Shown here piece by piece: positions 16,015-25,666 of a stretch of DNA of 64,000 nucleotides. Position 1 is the stretch's first letter, and the number at the start of each line of letters is the position of its first letter. Below the pieces are notes generated by a model. It did not search any database. It was not told where the DNA came from and saw nothing but the letters and a program-made list of their open reading frames with translations. The translations under genes and the position numbers were made by a program. Source of the DNA: Acidaminococcus intestini DSM 21505 (GTDB lineage: Bacteria > Bacillota > Negativicutes > Acidaminococcales > Acidaminococcaceae); contig NZ_AULA01000006.1 of assembly GCF_000425045.1 (NCBI RefSeq), forward strand, positions 1 through 64,000, written 5' to 3'.

Positions 16015-18420
16015 GTGAAGAAAAAAACGCAGCCAAAGAATACAAAGAAGAGGACAAAGGCCGGGGAAAATGGTTTTTCCTACAAGCTTGAGGCCCTTGG
16101 GATCGTATATGCTGCTCTTGGCCTCTTCATGGCTGTAAGCCTTTGGTATCCCGAAGTCGGTTTTTTGGGAGATTCTGCCCATTATTTCCTGACCATGGGT
16201 CTGGGAAGGGGCGCTTTGCTTCTTCCTATCTATTTGGTGATTTTGGGGTTAGGCTATGTTGTGAATCATAAGCGTCTCCAGTTCTCCAAAAGATTCTTTT
16301 CCATCCTGCTTTTTTTGGTGTCCCTTCTTTCCCTCTGGCATGCCAGTGTGATCCCGGAAGGGGCTGAAATCCTGCCAGAATCATTACCTATCGGTGGCGG
16401 CCTCCTTGGAGGCGCCATCGTGTTTGTTTTCACAAAGATTGCAGGCCGTATTGGGACCTTTATTCTGCTCATTGCCCTGACCTTGATTTCCTTGGTCCTG
16501 ACAAATCGCTTCTCCCTCAGCAAACCCTTGAAGGCAGCTGGGGAAGAGATGAAGAACGGAGCCATGACAGCCGCTCAGAAATGGAATGATTACCAAGATG
16601 CTCGCAGAAAGCGGAAACGGGAAATTTATGATCAGGAGCGGCAGGAAGAAGCACAAATAGATCAAGAGGCCCAAACCGAGGACCCTAAGCATCAGAGCAT
16701 CAGTGAGATCATCAAGGGAGCCCTATCGAGTACAAAACCACTTGTTAAATTTGATAAGGATGAAATTGAGGGCACTTTGGCAGCCCAGTCACCGGCTGTG
16801 GAAAAGGAACCAGAATATGTGCCCTATGAACCTGTCATCCCACCGAATATTCCCGATGAGCCGGCAGGAACGGAGAAAGAAAAAACACAGACAGCCGTAT
16901 CCAAAGCTCAGGCAGAGGGTACTGCCCTTAGCACAGTTGAACAAGCCGATGCGTCCAGCTATGAATTTCCTCCCTTGACGCTTCTTAACCCACCGCGACC
17001 TGTCAATCGAAACCATTCTCGCCAGGAAATGGAAACCCAGGGGCACATCATTGAAAAGACGCTGACCGATTTTGGTGTTAAGGCGGCCCTTGTCAATGTC
17101 ACCAAAGGGCCTTCTGTTACGCGGTATGAACTGGAACCGGCTCCCGGTGTCAAGGTGAACAAGATCCAGAATCTAGCTGAAGATATTGCCTTGAAGCTTG
17201 CCGTGACGAGCGTCCGTATTGAGCCAATCCCAGGCAAGGCTGCCATTGGGATTGAGGTACCGAGCCGCTACAGTGAGGCTGTGACATTCCGTTCCATCGT
17301 GGACTGTGATGAAATCCGTAACGCCAAAGGAAAACTTTGCGTCGGTCTCGGCAAGGATATCTCCGGCCGTGTTATTGTGGCCGATCTCAGCAAGATGCCT
17401 CATTTGCTGATTGCCGGTTCTACCGGGTCTGGTAAATCCGTTTGCATCAATACCATCATTGCCAGTCTTCTTTATCGGGCAAAACCGAACGAGGTCAAAC
17501 TTATCCTTGTTGACCCAAAGGTCGTAGAACTGACAAATTACAATGGCATTCCCCATCTTTTGACCCCCGTTGTTACAGGGCCTAAACAGGCCGCCTCGGC
17601 CCTTCATTGGGCTGTTGTTGAGATGGAACGGCGCTACAGCCTTTTTGCAAAAACGCAAGTGAGAAAGATTGACGACTATAACGCCGTTGTTCCTGCTGAT
17701 GAAGCCCTGCCCTTTATTGTTGTCATCATCGACGAATTAAGTGACCTCATGATGGTTGCCGCCGTCGATGTAGAAGACGCAATCCTGCGTCTTGCCCAAA
17801 AGGCCCGTGCTGCTGGAATCCATTTGATCCTTGCGACACAGCGTCCGAGTGTCGACGTCCTTACGGGGACCATCAAGGCCAATATCCCTTCGCGGATTGC
17901 CTTTGCTGTATCCTCCAATACGGATAGCCGGACCATCCTTGATATGAGCGGGGCTGAAAACCTTTTGGGCCGTGGGGATATGCTTTATTTCCCGACAGGT
18001 GCCAATAAGCCAACCCGTGTCCAAGGCGCCTTCATCACCGACGAGGAATTGGGACGGATTGTTGACTTCATCAAATCTGAATCCATTCCGACCGCGTATG
18101 AGGAAGAAGTAACGACCCAAGCCCTATCAGAAGATAAGAAAAAGCATGCTGCTGGGGAAGGGGAGGACGAGGCTGAGGACGACTTATTTGAAGATGCCTT
18201 GCGTCTTGTTGTTTCTACCCACCAGGCATCCAGTTCCATGCTCCAGCGAAAGTTCCGTATCGGCTATACCCGTGCCGCCCGGCTTGTAGATATGATGGAA
18301 GAAAAGGGAATTGTAGGTCCCAGTGAAGGGAGCAAGCCCCGCAGTCTCATAATGAGTGAGACTGCCATTGCGGAACGTTTCTTTACCAAGAACCCAAAGA
18401 AAGAGGCTGACTTTTCATGA
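16015..18420 (+). CDS. ftsK: DNA translocase FtsK/SpoIIIE
   Basis: Septal DNA pump that clears chromosomes during division. The 801-residue protein has four hydrophobic segments in the first 165 residues and a charged, Pro/Glu-rich linker to about 320. The motor follows, with Walker A GSTGSGKSV near 472 and Walker B (FIVVIIDELSDL) near 575. A C-terminal winged-helix gamma domain begins after an acidic linker near 720. The GTG start has AAGGAAGG upstream. Its stop overlaps the next gene (ATGA). Confidence 0.93.
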   Translation: MKKKTQPKNTKKRTKAGENGFSYKLEALGIVYAALGLFMAVSLWYPEVGFLGDSAHYFLTMGLGRGALLLPIYLVILGLGYVVNHKRLQFSKRFFSILLFLVSLLSLWHASVIPEGAEILPESLPIGGGLLGGAIVFVFTKIAGRIGTFILLIALTLISLVLTNRFSLSKPLKAAGEEMKNGAMTAAQKWNDYQDARRKRKREIYDQERQEEAQIDQEAQTEDPKHQSISEIIKGALSSTKPLVKFDKDEIEGTLAAQSPAVEKEPEYVPYEPVIPPNIPDEPAGTEKEKTQTAVSKAQAEGTALSTVEQADASSYEFPPLTLLNPPRPVNRNHSRQEMETQGHIIEKTLTDFGVKAALVNVTKGPSVTRYELEPAPGVKVNKIQNLAEDIALKLAVTSVRIEPIPGKAAIGIEVPSRYSEAVTFRSIVDCDEIRNAKGKLCVGLGKDISGRVIVADLSKMPHLLIAGSTGSGKSVCINTIIASLLYRAKPNEVKLILVDPKVVELTNYNGIPHLLTPVVTGPKQAASALHWAVVEMERRYSLFAKTQVRKIDDYNAVVPADEALPFIVVIIDELSDLMMVAAVDVEDAILRLAQKARAAGIHLILATQRPSVDVLTGTIKANIPSRIAFAVSSNTDSRTILDMSGAENLLGRGDMLYFPTGANKPTRVQGAFITDEELGRIVDFIKSESIPTAYEEEVTTQALSEDKKKHAAGEGEDEAEDDLFEDALRLVVSTHQASSSMLQRKFRIGYTRAARLVDMMEEKGIVGPSEGSKPRSLIMSETAIAERFFTKNPKKEADFS

Positions 18421-19613
18421 AGCATATTGGAGAATACCTAAAGCAGCGGAGATGCGAAAAAAATATAACTCTGGAGGAAGTGGCATCCCAGACTGGCATC
18501 CGGGAGCAATATCTTACCGCTCTCGAATCCGGTGATTTTGAGAAGATTCCTGGAGATGTGTTTATCAAAGGGTTTATCCGGAATTACGGCAACTTCCTTG
18601 AAGAAAATGGCAATGATCTTGTCGAAGCTTACACAAAGGGCCTTGCCACACCAGAAGCCCTGCATGAACCCTTGAAGGCAGCTCCTTCGGATGTAAAAGA
18701 ACAGCCCGAAGTCCTGCAGGAGCCCGCTTCTTCCCCTGCTTCCACAGCAGATGCCACGCCCGAAAACGACGAAGAGCGCACCATGGTTGTGACCCCTTCC
18801 ATGATGGAAGAGGCGAGACGCTCGTGGGAAGAAGAGGAAGCATTCGAAGAAGAACAAGAAAAGACTACCCCGAAAGTGCAGGCCGTCATCAAGGAAATCG
18901 ATGATGAACCGGAACCCGATGAAAATCAAAAAGAGGAATCTGGTATCGTTAAGAAACTGCGCCATTTCATTGAAAGCATCCTGTATGAAGAAGTCGACGA
19001 GGATGATGACGAAGATGACGACGCTGACGATGAGGCGTTAGAAAACGGCGAGGATAGACAGGAAAGCCCGCTTTATGCCTATCAAAAAAAGGAACGTCAA
19101 GACAATCGGAAGGGTGTCAGTGCCTATCTAAATATTCGGATCTTCGGCATTGTATTTGCCATTTTCTTTGGGATCTTCTGTGTGGTCATGGCTTATTTCC
19201 TGTTTGGCGGCAAGACCATGCCGGAAATCCCTGCTACGACGAGTCTATCTGACAGTGTAAAGAGTGAAAATTCTTCAACCAGGAAGGCGGAAGAAGCAAA
19301 AAAAGAAGAGAAACAGCCGGAGACAAAGGAAGAAAAAAAGGGGGACACCAAAGCCTTTGGAAAAGAACAGAAAAATGGGGTCACGGTAACAGTTACGTAT
19401 AATAAACCCGTCTGGACGGAAGCCGATATTGACGGTAAACGTGTGGAAACGGCTACGGTCAGTGCTGGGTCGACAAGAACGTACAATGGAAAATCCACTG
19501 TTAAACTGAGTTTCGGCAGTATTCGAGACGTATCCATCAAGGTCAACGGAAAAGACTATAAATTGAAGGATACAGAGTGGGGGACCATGAGCAAGACTTT
19601 CCGTGCCCAGTAA
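18417..19613 (+). CDS. RodZ-like helix-turn-helix membrane protein
   Basis: A 398-residue bitopic protein with RodZ architecture. It has a Cro/C1-type HTH (LKQRRCEKNITLEEVASQTG, residues 8-27, to about 75), a long low-complexity acidic cytoplasmic region and one membrane segment (about 243-263). A C-terminal DUF4115-type beta domain follows. RodZ tethers MreB to the membrane in rod-shaped cells. The linker is notably acidic, with runs of Asp and Glu around residue 200. Overlap with ftsK links it to division and shape functions. Confidence 0.82.
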   Translation: MKHIGEYLKQRRCEKNITLEEVASQTGIREQYLTALESGDFEKIPGDVFIKGFIRNYGNFLEENGNDLVEAYTKGLATPEALHEPLKAAPSDVKEQPEVLQEPASSPASTADATPENDEERTMVVTPSMMEEARRSWEEEEAFEEEQEKTTPKVQAVIKEIDDEPEPDENQKEESGIVKKLRHFIESILYEEVDEDDDEDDDADDEALENGEDRQESPLYAYQKKERQDNRKGVSAYLNIRIFGIVFAIFFGIFCVVMAYFLFGGKTMPEIPATTSLSDSVKSENSSTRKAEEAKKEEKQPETKEEKKGDTKAFGKEQKNGVTVTVTYNKPVWTEADIDGKRVETATVSAGSTRTYNGKSTVKLSFGSIRDVSIKVNGKDYKLKDTEWGTMSKTFRAQ

Positions 19614-19632
19614 ATAAAGAGAGGAGTCCAAG

Positions 19633-20961
19633 TTGAAAATAGGAGTTGTAAGCCTAGGATGCCCTAAGAACCTCGTTGATTCTGAGGTCATGATGGGACT
19701 TATCCGTGACCGTAAATGGGAACTGACTAATGATCCATCCCATGCCGACATCATTATCGTCAATACCTGCGGTTTCATCGAAAGTGCCAAAACCGAATCC
19801 ATCAATACCATCCTGCAGATGGCAGAATATAAGAAAATAGATTCCCATCGTAAACTCATTATGACGGGCTGCTTGGGTCAGCGTTATGCCCACGAACTTT
19901 TTGAACAGATGCCCGAAGTGGATGCAATTATCGGAACAGAATGTTATGATGCCATTGGGTCGGTCATTGATCGCGTGGAAAAGGGAGAGCGTTTTGTGCT
20001 GCTTGAAGCGCCTAAGCAATACTCCCAGCCTAAGAGCCGCGTCCTTTCCACTCCGCAATATACAGCTTATGTGAAGATTGCCGAAGGCTGCAGCAATCGC
20101 TGCTCCTATTGTGCTATTCCAAAAATACGGGGACCATATCGCAGCCGACCCTATGAGGAAATTGTAGAAGAAGTAAAATCCTTGGTTCAGCAGGGTACGC
20201 GGGAAGTTATCCTTGTTGCGCAAGATACGACGCAGTACGGGATTGATTTATACCACAAACTGCGTCTTTCCGAGCTTTTGCGTGATCTGAATGAGATCCC
20301 TGCCTTAACATGGATCCGCATCCTATACTGTTATCCCGAATCCTTTTCTGATGAACTCATAGAGACCATGGCCCAATGCAAGAAGGTTTGCCACTATGTT
20401 GACCTTCCGCTGCAGCACGCCAGCAATTCTCTTTTAAAGACCATGCGCCGTAGGGATACGCGGGAACAGGTTGAAATGCTCCTTGCTAAACTTCGCAACA
20501 GGATGCCTGACATCTGCCTGCGGACGACTTTTATTGTCGGCTTTCCAGGAGAAACTGAAGCGCAATTCGAGGAACTCCTTGATTTTGCTCAAAAAGAACA
20601 CTTCCAATGCGCAGGTGTCTTTACCTATTCACAGGAAGAGGAAACCGAGGCAGGTGCCATGAAAAACCAGATCGATGAAGCAACCAAGCAGGAACGCTAT
20701 CATCGCTTGATGGCACTGCAAGCCAAGATTTCTGAGGAAATCCAACAGGAACGGGAAGGAAAGGTCCTGACAGTTCTTGTGGAGGGACATGATGAAAAAA
20801 ATCCGGACCTTGCTGTGGCGCGGTCCTATGCGGAAGCTCCTGATATTGACGGTAAGATCTTTATTGAAGGTGCTAAGGGACTTCGGGTAGGGGACTTTGT
20901 CAACGTCCAGATCGATCAAGGCTTTACGTATGAGGCTGTTTCTCACCTCGTAAAGGAGTGA
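19633..20961 (+). CDS. rimO: Ribosomal protein S12 methylthiotransferase
   Basis: Radical-SAM enzyme that methylthiolates Asp of ribosomal protein S12. The 442-residue protein has the N-terminal [4Fe-4S] domain (GCPKNLVDSE near residue 9, NTCGFIESAKTES near 45), the radical-SAM motif CSNRCSYC near 149 and a C-terminal TRAM domain. NTCGFI.SA with GCPKN separates RimO from MiaB. The TTG start is supported by GAGGAG 6 bases upstream. It lies in the ftsK-rodZ-rimO-cinA order common in Bacillota. Confidence 0.93.
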   Translation: MKIGVVSLGCPKNLVDSEVMMGLIRDRKWELTNDPSHADIIIVNTCGFIESAKTESINTILQMAEYKKIDSHRKLIMTGCLGQRYAHELFEQMPEVDAIIGTECYDAIGSVIDRVEKGERFVLLEAPKQYSQPKSRVLSTPQYTAYVKIAEGCSNRCSYCAIPKIRGPYRSRPYEEIVEEVKSLVQQGTREVILVAQDTTQYGIDLYHKLRLSELLRDLNEIPALTWIRILYCYPESFSDELIETMAQCKKVCHYVDLPLQHASNSLLKTMRRRDTREQVEMLLAKLRNRMPDICLRTTFIVGFPGETEAQFEELLDFAQKEHFQCAGVFTYSQEEETEAGAMKNQIDEATKQERYHRLMALQAKISEEIQQEREGKVLTVLVEGHDEKNPDLAVARSYAEAPDIDGKIFIEGAKGLRVGDFVNVQIDQGFTYEAVSHLVKE

Positions 20962-20968
20962 ATGTTCT

Positions 20969-22210
20969 GTGGATGTAGAAATCATCAGTACGGGAACGGA
21001 ACTTTTATTGGGGGATATCCTTAATACGAGTTTCCAGCTCCTGTCAAGAACCCTGAATGACGCCGGTTTCAGTGTCCTTTATCAATCAACGGTGGGAGAT
21101 AATCAAAAGCGCCTTTTAGCTGCCCTTTCCATTGCGCAAACGCGTGCCCAGATCATCATCCTTACGGGCGGCTTAGGCCCCACAAGAGGCGATATTACAG
21201 CTCAGACCGTTGCCGATTTTCTTGGTCGTCCCCTTGTGCTGAGTGAGGAATGGCTGAAAAAGATGGAGGCTTATTTTGCCTCTCGCGGACTTGTCATGAG
21301 CCCCAATAACCGGAAACAGGCCTATGTACCGGAAGGGGCGGTCATTTTCAATAATGATGTGGGAACCGCACCGGGTATGGCGATTGAAACAAATGGCGGC
21401 AAGGTTTTAATCCTGCTGCCAGGACCGCCTGAAGAAACCAAGTTCGTCCTTGAAAATGAGATGATGCCTTACCTTCGCCAGAAATTCCAAAGTCAAGGGA
21501 TCATCCATTCCCGCATTCTTCATCTAAAAGGGTTGACCGAATCCATGACAGCCGAAAAACTTGATGACATTATCATGGCACAGACCAATCCGACAGTGGC
21601 ACTATACGCGCGCCGCGGTGAAATCCTTGTACGGATCACAGCAAAAGCTGCAAGCCTGGAAGATTGTATGGCACTCATTCACAACGAGGAGACCAAGATC
21701 CGTGCCAAAGTTGGAGAATATATTTACGGAACTGACTATGAGACTTTGGGGGAAGCACTGGGAAAGTTGCTGCGTGCTAAGGGCATGACCATCGCTTTTG
21801 CAGAATCCTGCACGGGAGGGCTTGCCTCAAGTCTGGTGACCGATGTACCGGGAAGTTCGGAATACCTCATTGGTTCCGTTGTTTCCTATACCAATCAGGT
21901 CAAACATGAGATCCTGGGCGTTCCCCAGGAAACGCTCGATACGTATACGGCGGTATCCAAGGAAACGGCGATTGCTATGGCTGAAGGGGTGCGCCGTTTA
22001 ATGCGCAGCGATATTGGTGTCAGTATTACAGGGATTGCAGGTCCTACAGGCGGTTCACCGGACAAACCGGTAGGACTGGTTTATGAAGCCTGTGCAACAA
22101 AGCATGGCACGGTTGTACAGGAACTTCGCTATCGGGCTTCGCGCACGACCGTCAAACTCCGTGCAGCAATGAACGCCATGGCCCTTGCCATGGATGAAGC
22201 TAAGAAATGA
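20969..22210 (+). CDS. cinA: CinA-family competence/damage-inducible protein (NMN deamidase type)
   Basis: A 413-residue two-domain protein. The MoaB/MogA-like N-terminal half (TGTELLLGD near residue 8, TGGLGPTRGD near 67) in relatives hydrolyses ADP-ribose-type substrates. The C-terminal amidase half (AESCTGGLASS near 277, GIAGPTGG near 355) deamidates nicotinamide mononucleotide. The start is GTG with AAGGAG 10 bases upstream, inside the end of rimO. No recA follows, unlike in many competent bacteria. Confidence 0.9.
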   Translation: MDVEIISTGTELLLGDILNTSFQLLSRTLNDAGFSVLYQSTVGDNQKRLLAALSIAQTRAQIIILTGGLGPTRGDITAQTVADFLGRPLVLSEEWLKKMEAYFASRGLVMSPNNRKQAYVPEGAVIFNNDVGTAPGMAIETNGGKVLILLPGPPEETKFVLENEMMPYLRQKFQSQGIIHSRILHLKGLTESMTAEKLDDIIMAQTNPTVALYARRGEILVRITAKAASLEDCMALIHNEETKIRAKVGEYIYGTDYETLGEALGKLLRAKGMTIAFAESCTGGLASSLVTDVPGSSEYLIGSVVSYTNQVKHEILGVPQETLDTYTAVSKETAIAMAEGVRRLMRSDIGVSITGIAGPTGGSPDKPVGLVYEACATKHGTVVQELRYRASRTTVKLRAAMNAMALAMDEAKK

Positions 22211-22241
22211 ATCGTGCCAAACAAGTATGTTAGGAGAACCT

Positions 22242-23840
22242 ATGACAGAACCAACAATTACGACCTTTGAAGACCTGAACCTTGACAAAAAGATTCTCTC
22301 TGCCCTGAAAGACATGGGCTTTGAGGAACCGTCACCCATCCAGAAAGGGGCCATTCCCCTTGCACTTGAAGGGGATGATATCATCGGACAGGCTCAAACC
22401 GGTACGGGCAAGACAGCGGCTTTCGGCATTCCCATCATCCAATCCATTGATGAAAAGAATCGCCATGTCCAGGCCTTGGTCATGTCCCCAACACGGGAAC
22501 TATGCATCCAGGTGGCAGAAGAAATCAGCAAAATTGGCCGGCTGAAGCGTGTCCATGTCCTGCCTGTATATGGCGGACAGCCGATTGAACGCCAGATTCG
22601 GAGCCTGAAACATGGCGTCCAGGTCGTTATTGGGACCCCGGGCCGCCTTTTGGATCATTTGCGCCGCGGCACCATCAGTTTGGACCATATCCACTTCCTC
22701 GTCCTTGATGAAGCGGATGAAATGCTTGATATGGGGTTCATTGAAGATATTGAGACCATCATCAAGGAAGTTCCGCCAGAACGGCAGACCATGCTTTTTT
22801 CAGCGACGATGCCCCGTCCAATCTTGAGCATCAGTAAAAAGTACATGCGGACACCAAAGGTGGTAGCCATCCACAAGGAAATTGTGACGGCTCCGACCAT
22901 TGATCAATATTATTATGAAACGCGCGATAAAGTGGATGGTCTGTGCCGAATCCTTGATACGACAGATGACTGCAAGATGATCATTTTCTGCCGCACCAAG
23001 AAAGGCGTGGATGAACTGGTCATTGCCCTTGCCACCCGTGGCTATGAGGCGGAAGGCCTCCATGGGGACCTGAGCCAGACGCAGCGTGATCGGGTAATGA
23101 AGAAATTCCGTCAAGATCAGGTTGATATCCTCGTTGCAACAGATGTAGCGGCCCGCGGTATTGATATTGACAATATCACCCACGTGGTGAATTTCGATGT
23201 TCCCCAGGATCCGGAAAGCTACGTCCACCGCATTGGCCGTACTGGTCGCGCCGGCAATACCGGCGTCGCCTTGACCTTTATCACTCCTCGTGAATTCCGT
23301 CAGTTAAAGCTCATTGAACGAAGCGTAAAGACGAAAATTATCCGCGGCCAGCTTCCGACCGATGCCAATGTCCTTGAAAAACAGCGGGAACAAATCATTT
23401 CCAAAATGCAGAGCATTCTTGAACAAAATCAATATCATGATTATCTGCCTATTGCAGAAGCCCTGGAAAATGATTATGACATTCATGATATTGCGGCGGC
23501 CGCTATCAAATTCATGCAGGAAGGAAATAAAGCTTTGGAAGAGCCCCAGACTGCGGATGCGCTGCCTGAAGCTCTTGCCAACACGGGGGCTCGCCCCGGC
23601 ATGGTTAGACTATTTATCAACATCGGCCGCAGTGCCAAAGTCACGGTACGGGATATCATCCAAAGCATTGCCATCGAAGCCGAGATTCCAGCAAAATCGA
23701 TTGGCCGCATCAGCATCTATGACAAATTCAGTTTTGTTGAAGTTCCTGCCGACTCAGCAGAAAAAGTCATGGCCGTGATGCATAAAAATACCATTCGCGG
23801 ATTCCGCGTCAACATGGAGCCCGCTAAAGCACGGAGATAA
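22242..23840 (+). CDS. DEAD-box RNA helicase with DbpA-type RNA-binding domain
   Basis: ATP-dependent RNA helicase of the CshA/DeaD group, 532 residues. Motifs appear in order: Q motif (FEDLNLD, PSPIQ), AQTGTGKT (I), PTRELC (Ia), DEAD (II), SAT (III), DVAARGID (V) and HRIGRTGRAG (VI). The last 75 residues form a DbpA-like RNA-binding domain (GMVRLFINIGRS, then VNM at the end). The ATG at 22242 has TAGGAG 5 bases upstream. Expected roles are ribosome assembly, cold growth and mRNA decay. RNase J is encoded upstream in the same direction. Confidence 0.92.
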   Translation: MTEPTITTFEDLNLDKKILSALKDMGFEEPSPIQKGAIPLALEGDDIIGQAQTGTGKTAAFGIPIIQSIDEKNRHVQALVMSPTRELCIQVAEEISKIGRLKRVHVLPVYGGQPIERQIRSLKHGVQVVIGTPGRLLDHLRRGTISLDHIHFLVLDEADEMLDMGFIEDIETIIKEVPPERQTMLFSATMPRPILSISKKYMRTPKVVAIHKEIVTAPTIDQYYYETRDKVDGLCRILDTTDDCKMIIFCRTKKGVDELVIALATRGYEAEGLHGDLSQTQRDRVMKKFRQDQVDILVATDVAARGIDIDNITHVVNFDVPQDPESYVHRIGRTGRAGNTGVALTFITPREFRQLKLIERSVKTKIIRGQLPTDANVLEKQREQIISKMQSILEQNQYHDYLPIAEALENDYDIHDIAAAAIKFMQEGNKALEEPQTADALPEALANTGARPGMVRLFINIGRSAKVTVRDIIQSIAIEAEIPAKSIGRISIYDKFSFVEVPADSAEKVMAVMHKNTIRGFRVNMEPAKARR

Positions 23841-23845
23841 GCACC

Positions 23846-25663
23846 ATGGATAACATCGTCTACGGGAAGACGGAGGGAATTAAAAAACGGGTCTTGGAGC
23901 AGCTTCAATCGCTCTACGACCTGCATCTTGATCAGGGCCAGCTCATTTCGGAGGAACTGGCCCTCCTTCTGCGTGATATTTCGGAATCCATTGGACGCGA
24001 AGTCTCTGTCTATGTGGACCGCAAAGGAATAATTTCCAGTGTTTCAGTTGGCAGTGATCATGCAGTTTCCCTTCAGGATACGGGAAGCCGGCGTTCTCTG
24101 TGGCGTTTGTCAGGAATCACTGCAATCCATACTCATCCGTCCGGCACATCTCGCTTAAGTGGGGTAGATATTTCCACACTTAAAAATTTGCGTCTTGACG
24201 GCATGGCGGCTCTTGCTTGGAAAGATGCGGAAGCGATGCCCCTTCTTTCTTTAGGCCTGATTACAGACCTTACTGATGATGGAGTGCCAGTTGCCGAGGA
24301 ATTTGGACCTTATTCTGCCAAAGAAGCTGCCCGTATTCCTTATGGAACGCTCTTGCAGACGATTGAACGAATTTTAGGAAAAAAGACACGCAGCGAAAAA
24401 ACGGGAAAAGAAGTAGAACGAGCCATGCTGGTTTCCCTTCATTGGGGAGAGGATTGTTCTCGCTATTGTGTTGAAGATTCCGTTGAAGAATTGGCACAGC
24501 TAGCAGAAACGGCAGGGGCCATTGTCGCAGCTAAATTTGTCCAGTCCCGTCCCAAACCAGATCCAGTATTTTTTATTGGAAAGGGGAAAGTTGAGGAAAT
24601 GGCCCTTTTTGCTCAACAGGAAGATATTGATTTATGCCTTGTTGACGATGACCTCTCTCCGGCCCAGCAACGCAACCTGGAACAAGCGTTAGGTGTCCGG
24701 ATCATTGATCGAACAGGCCTTATCCTTGACATCTTTGCCAAACGGGCCAGAACCAGTGAAGGTAAGCTTCAAGTGGAACTGGCTCAACTGCAGTATCTTC
24801 TGCCCCGCATCATGGGGCAGGGCGCCAGTTTGTCTCGCTTGGGCGGCGGCATCGGAACAAGGGGCCCTGGCGAAACTAAACTTGAAGTGGACCGCCGGCG
24901 GATCCGTGACCGTATCGGATTTTTAGAAGCCCAGATTGAAAAGATGAAGGGGGCACGCCGGACGCAGCAGAAAGCCCGGGAAAAAAGCAGGATCAAACAA
25001 GTCTGCCTTGTGGGCTATACAAACGCAGGTAAATCTTCCCTGCTGAATGCCCTTACCCATTCAGAAATCTATGCAGAAAATCAACTTTTTGCAACGCTTG
25101 ATCCAACAACGCGGCAACTCAGCCTGCCCAATAAGGAAGTTTGTACCTTGACAGATACGGTCGGCTTCATTCAACGCCTGCCGCATCAATTAGTGGCCGC
25201 TTTTCGTTCGACGCTCGAAGTCGTAAAAGGGGCAGATCTCCTGCTCCATGTGATCGATGTGAGCCATGAACTTCACGAGAAACAGGAGGAAGCGGTGCTA
25301 AGCGTCTTAAAGGAACTTGGTGTAACAGATACACCAATCCTGACCGTCTACAATAAGATCGATAAGCTGCCGGATCATGAGGGGCTAAAAAAGCGGCTTG
25401 ATCGAGAGGAATCCCTCGCCATTTCTGCCCGCTCTGGAGAAGGAATCCCCGCCCTTATTAAAAAGATTGCAAGCTTTCTCAATGAAGGAAAGACGGAAGT
25501 GACCCTGCTGATTCCTTATACAGAAACAAAGCTCTCGGCTCAGCTTCACGAAAAAGCGACGGTCCTATCCGAAAGTTACGGGGAAAAGGGAGCCCTTATG
25601 AAAGTCCGTTTGGATAAACATGATGTAAAGCACTATGCCCCTTATCTAAAGGAGGAAACATAA
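23846..25663 (+). CDS. hflX: GTPase HflX with N-terminal JAMM-like domain
   Basis: Ribosome-splitting GTPase of the Obg-HflX class, 605 residues against about 420 for the usual form. Residues 190-375 are the HflX N-domain and coiled coil, with FIGKGKVEE and GGGIGTRGPGETKLE. The G domain starts near 384 (Walker A GYTNAGKSS, then DTVG and NKID). The extra first 180 residues contain HTHPSGTSRLSGVD at 95-108, a perfect HxHP-x6-SxxD JAMM metalloprotease motif, after a RadC-like strand pattern. The extension's function is unknown. The gene before the PLP lyase matches the ynbA-ynbB order in Bacillus. Confidence 0.92.
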   Translation: MDNIVYGKTEGIKKRVLEQLQSLYDLHLDQGQLISEELALLLRDISESIGREVSVYVDRKGIISSVSVGSDHAVSLQDTGSRRSLWRLSGITAIHTHPSGTSRLSGVDISTLKNLRLDGMAALAWKDAEAMPLLSLGLITDLTDDGVPVAEEFGPYSAKEAARIPYGTLLQTIERILGKKTRSEKTGKEVERAMLVSLHWGEDCSRYCVEDSVEELAQLAETAGAIVAAKFVQSRPKPDPVFFIGKGKVEEMALFAQQEDIDLCLVDDDLSPAQQRNLEQALGVRIIDRTGLILDIFAKRARTSEGKLQVELAQLQYLLPRIMGQGASLSRLGGGIGTRGPGETKLEVDRRRIRDRIGFLEAQIEKMKGARRTQQKAREKSRIKQVCLVGYTNAGKSSLLNALTHSEIYAENQLFATLDPTTRQLSLPNKEVCTLTDTVGFIQRLPHQLVAAFRSTLEVVKGADLLLHVIDVSHELHEKQEEAVLSVLKELGVTDTPILTVYNKIDKLPDHEGLKKRLDREESLAISARSGEGIPALIKKIASFLNEGKTEVTLLIPYTETKLSAQLHEKATVLSESYGEKGALMKVRLDKHDVKHYAPYLKEET

Positions 25664-25666
25664 AAC

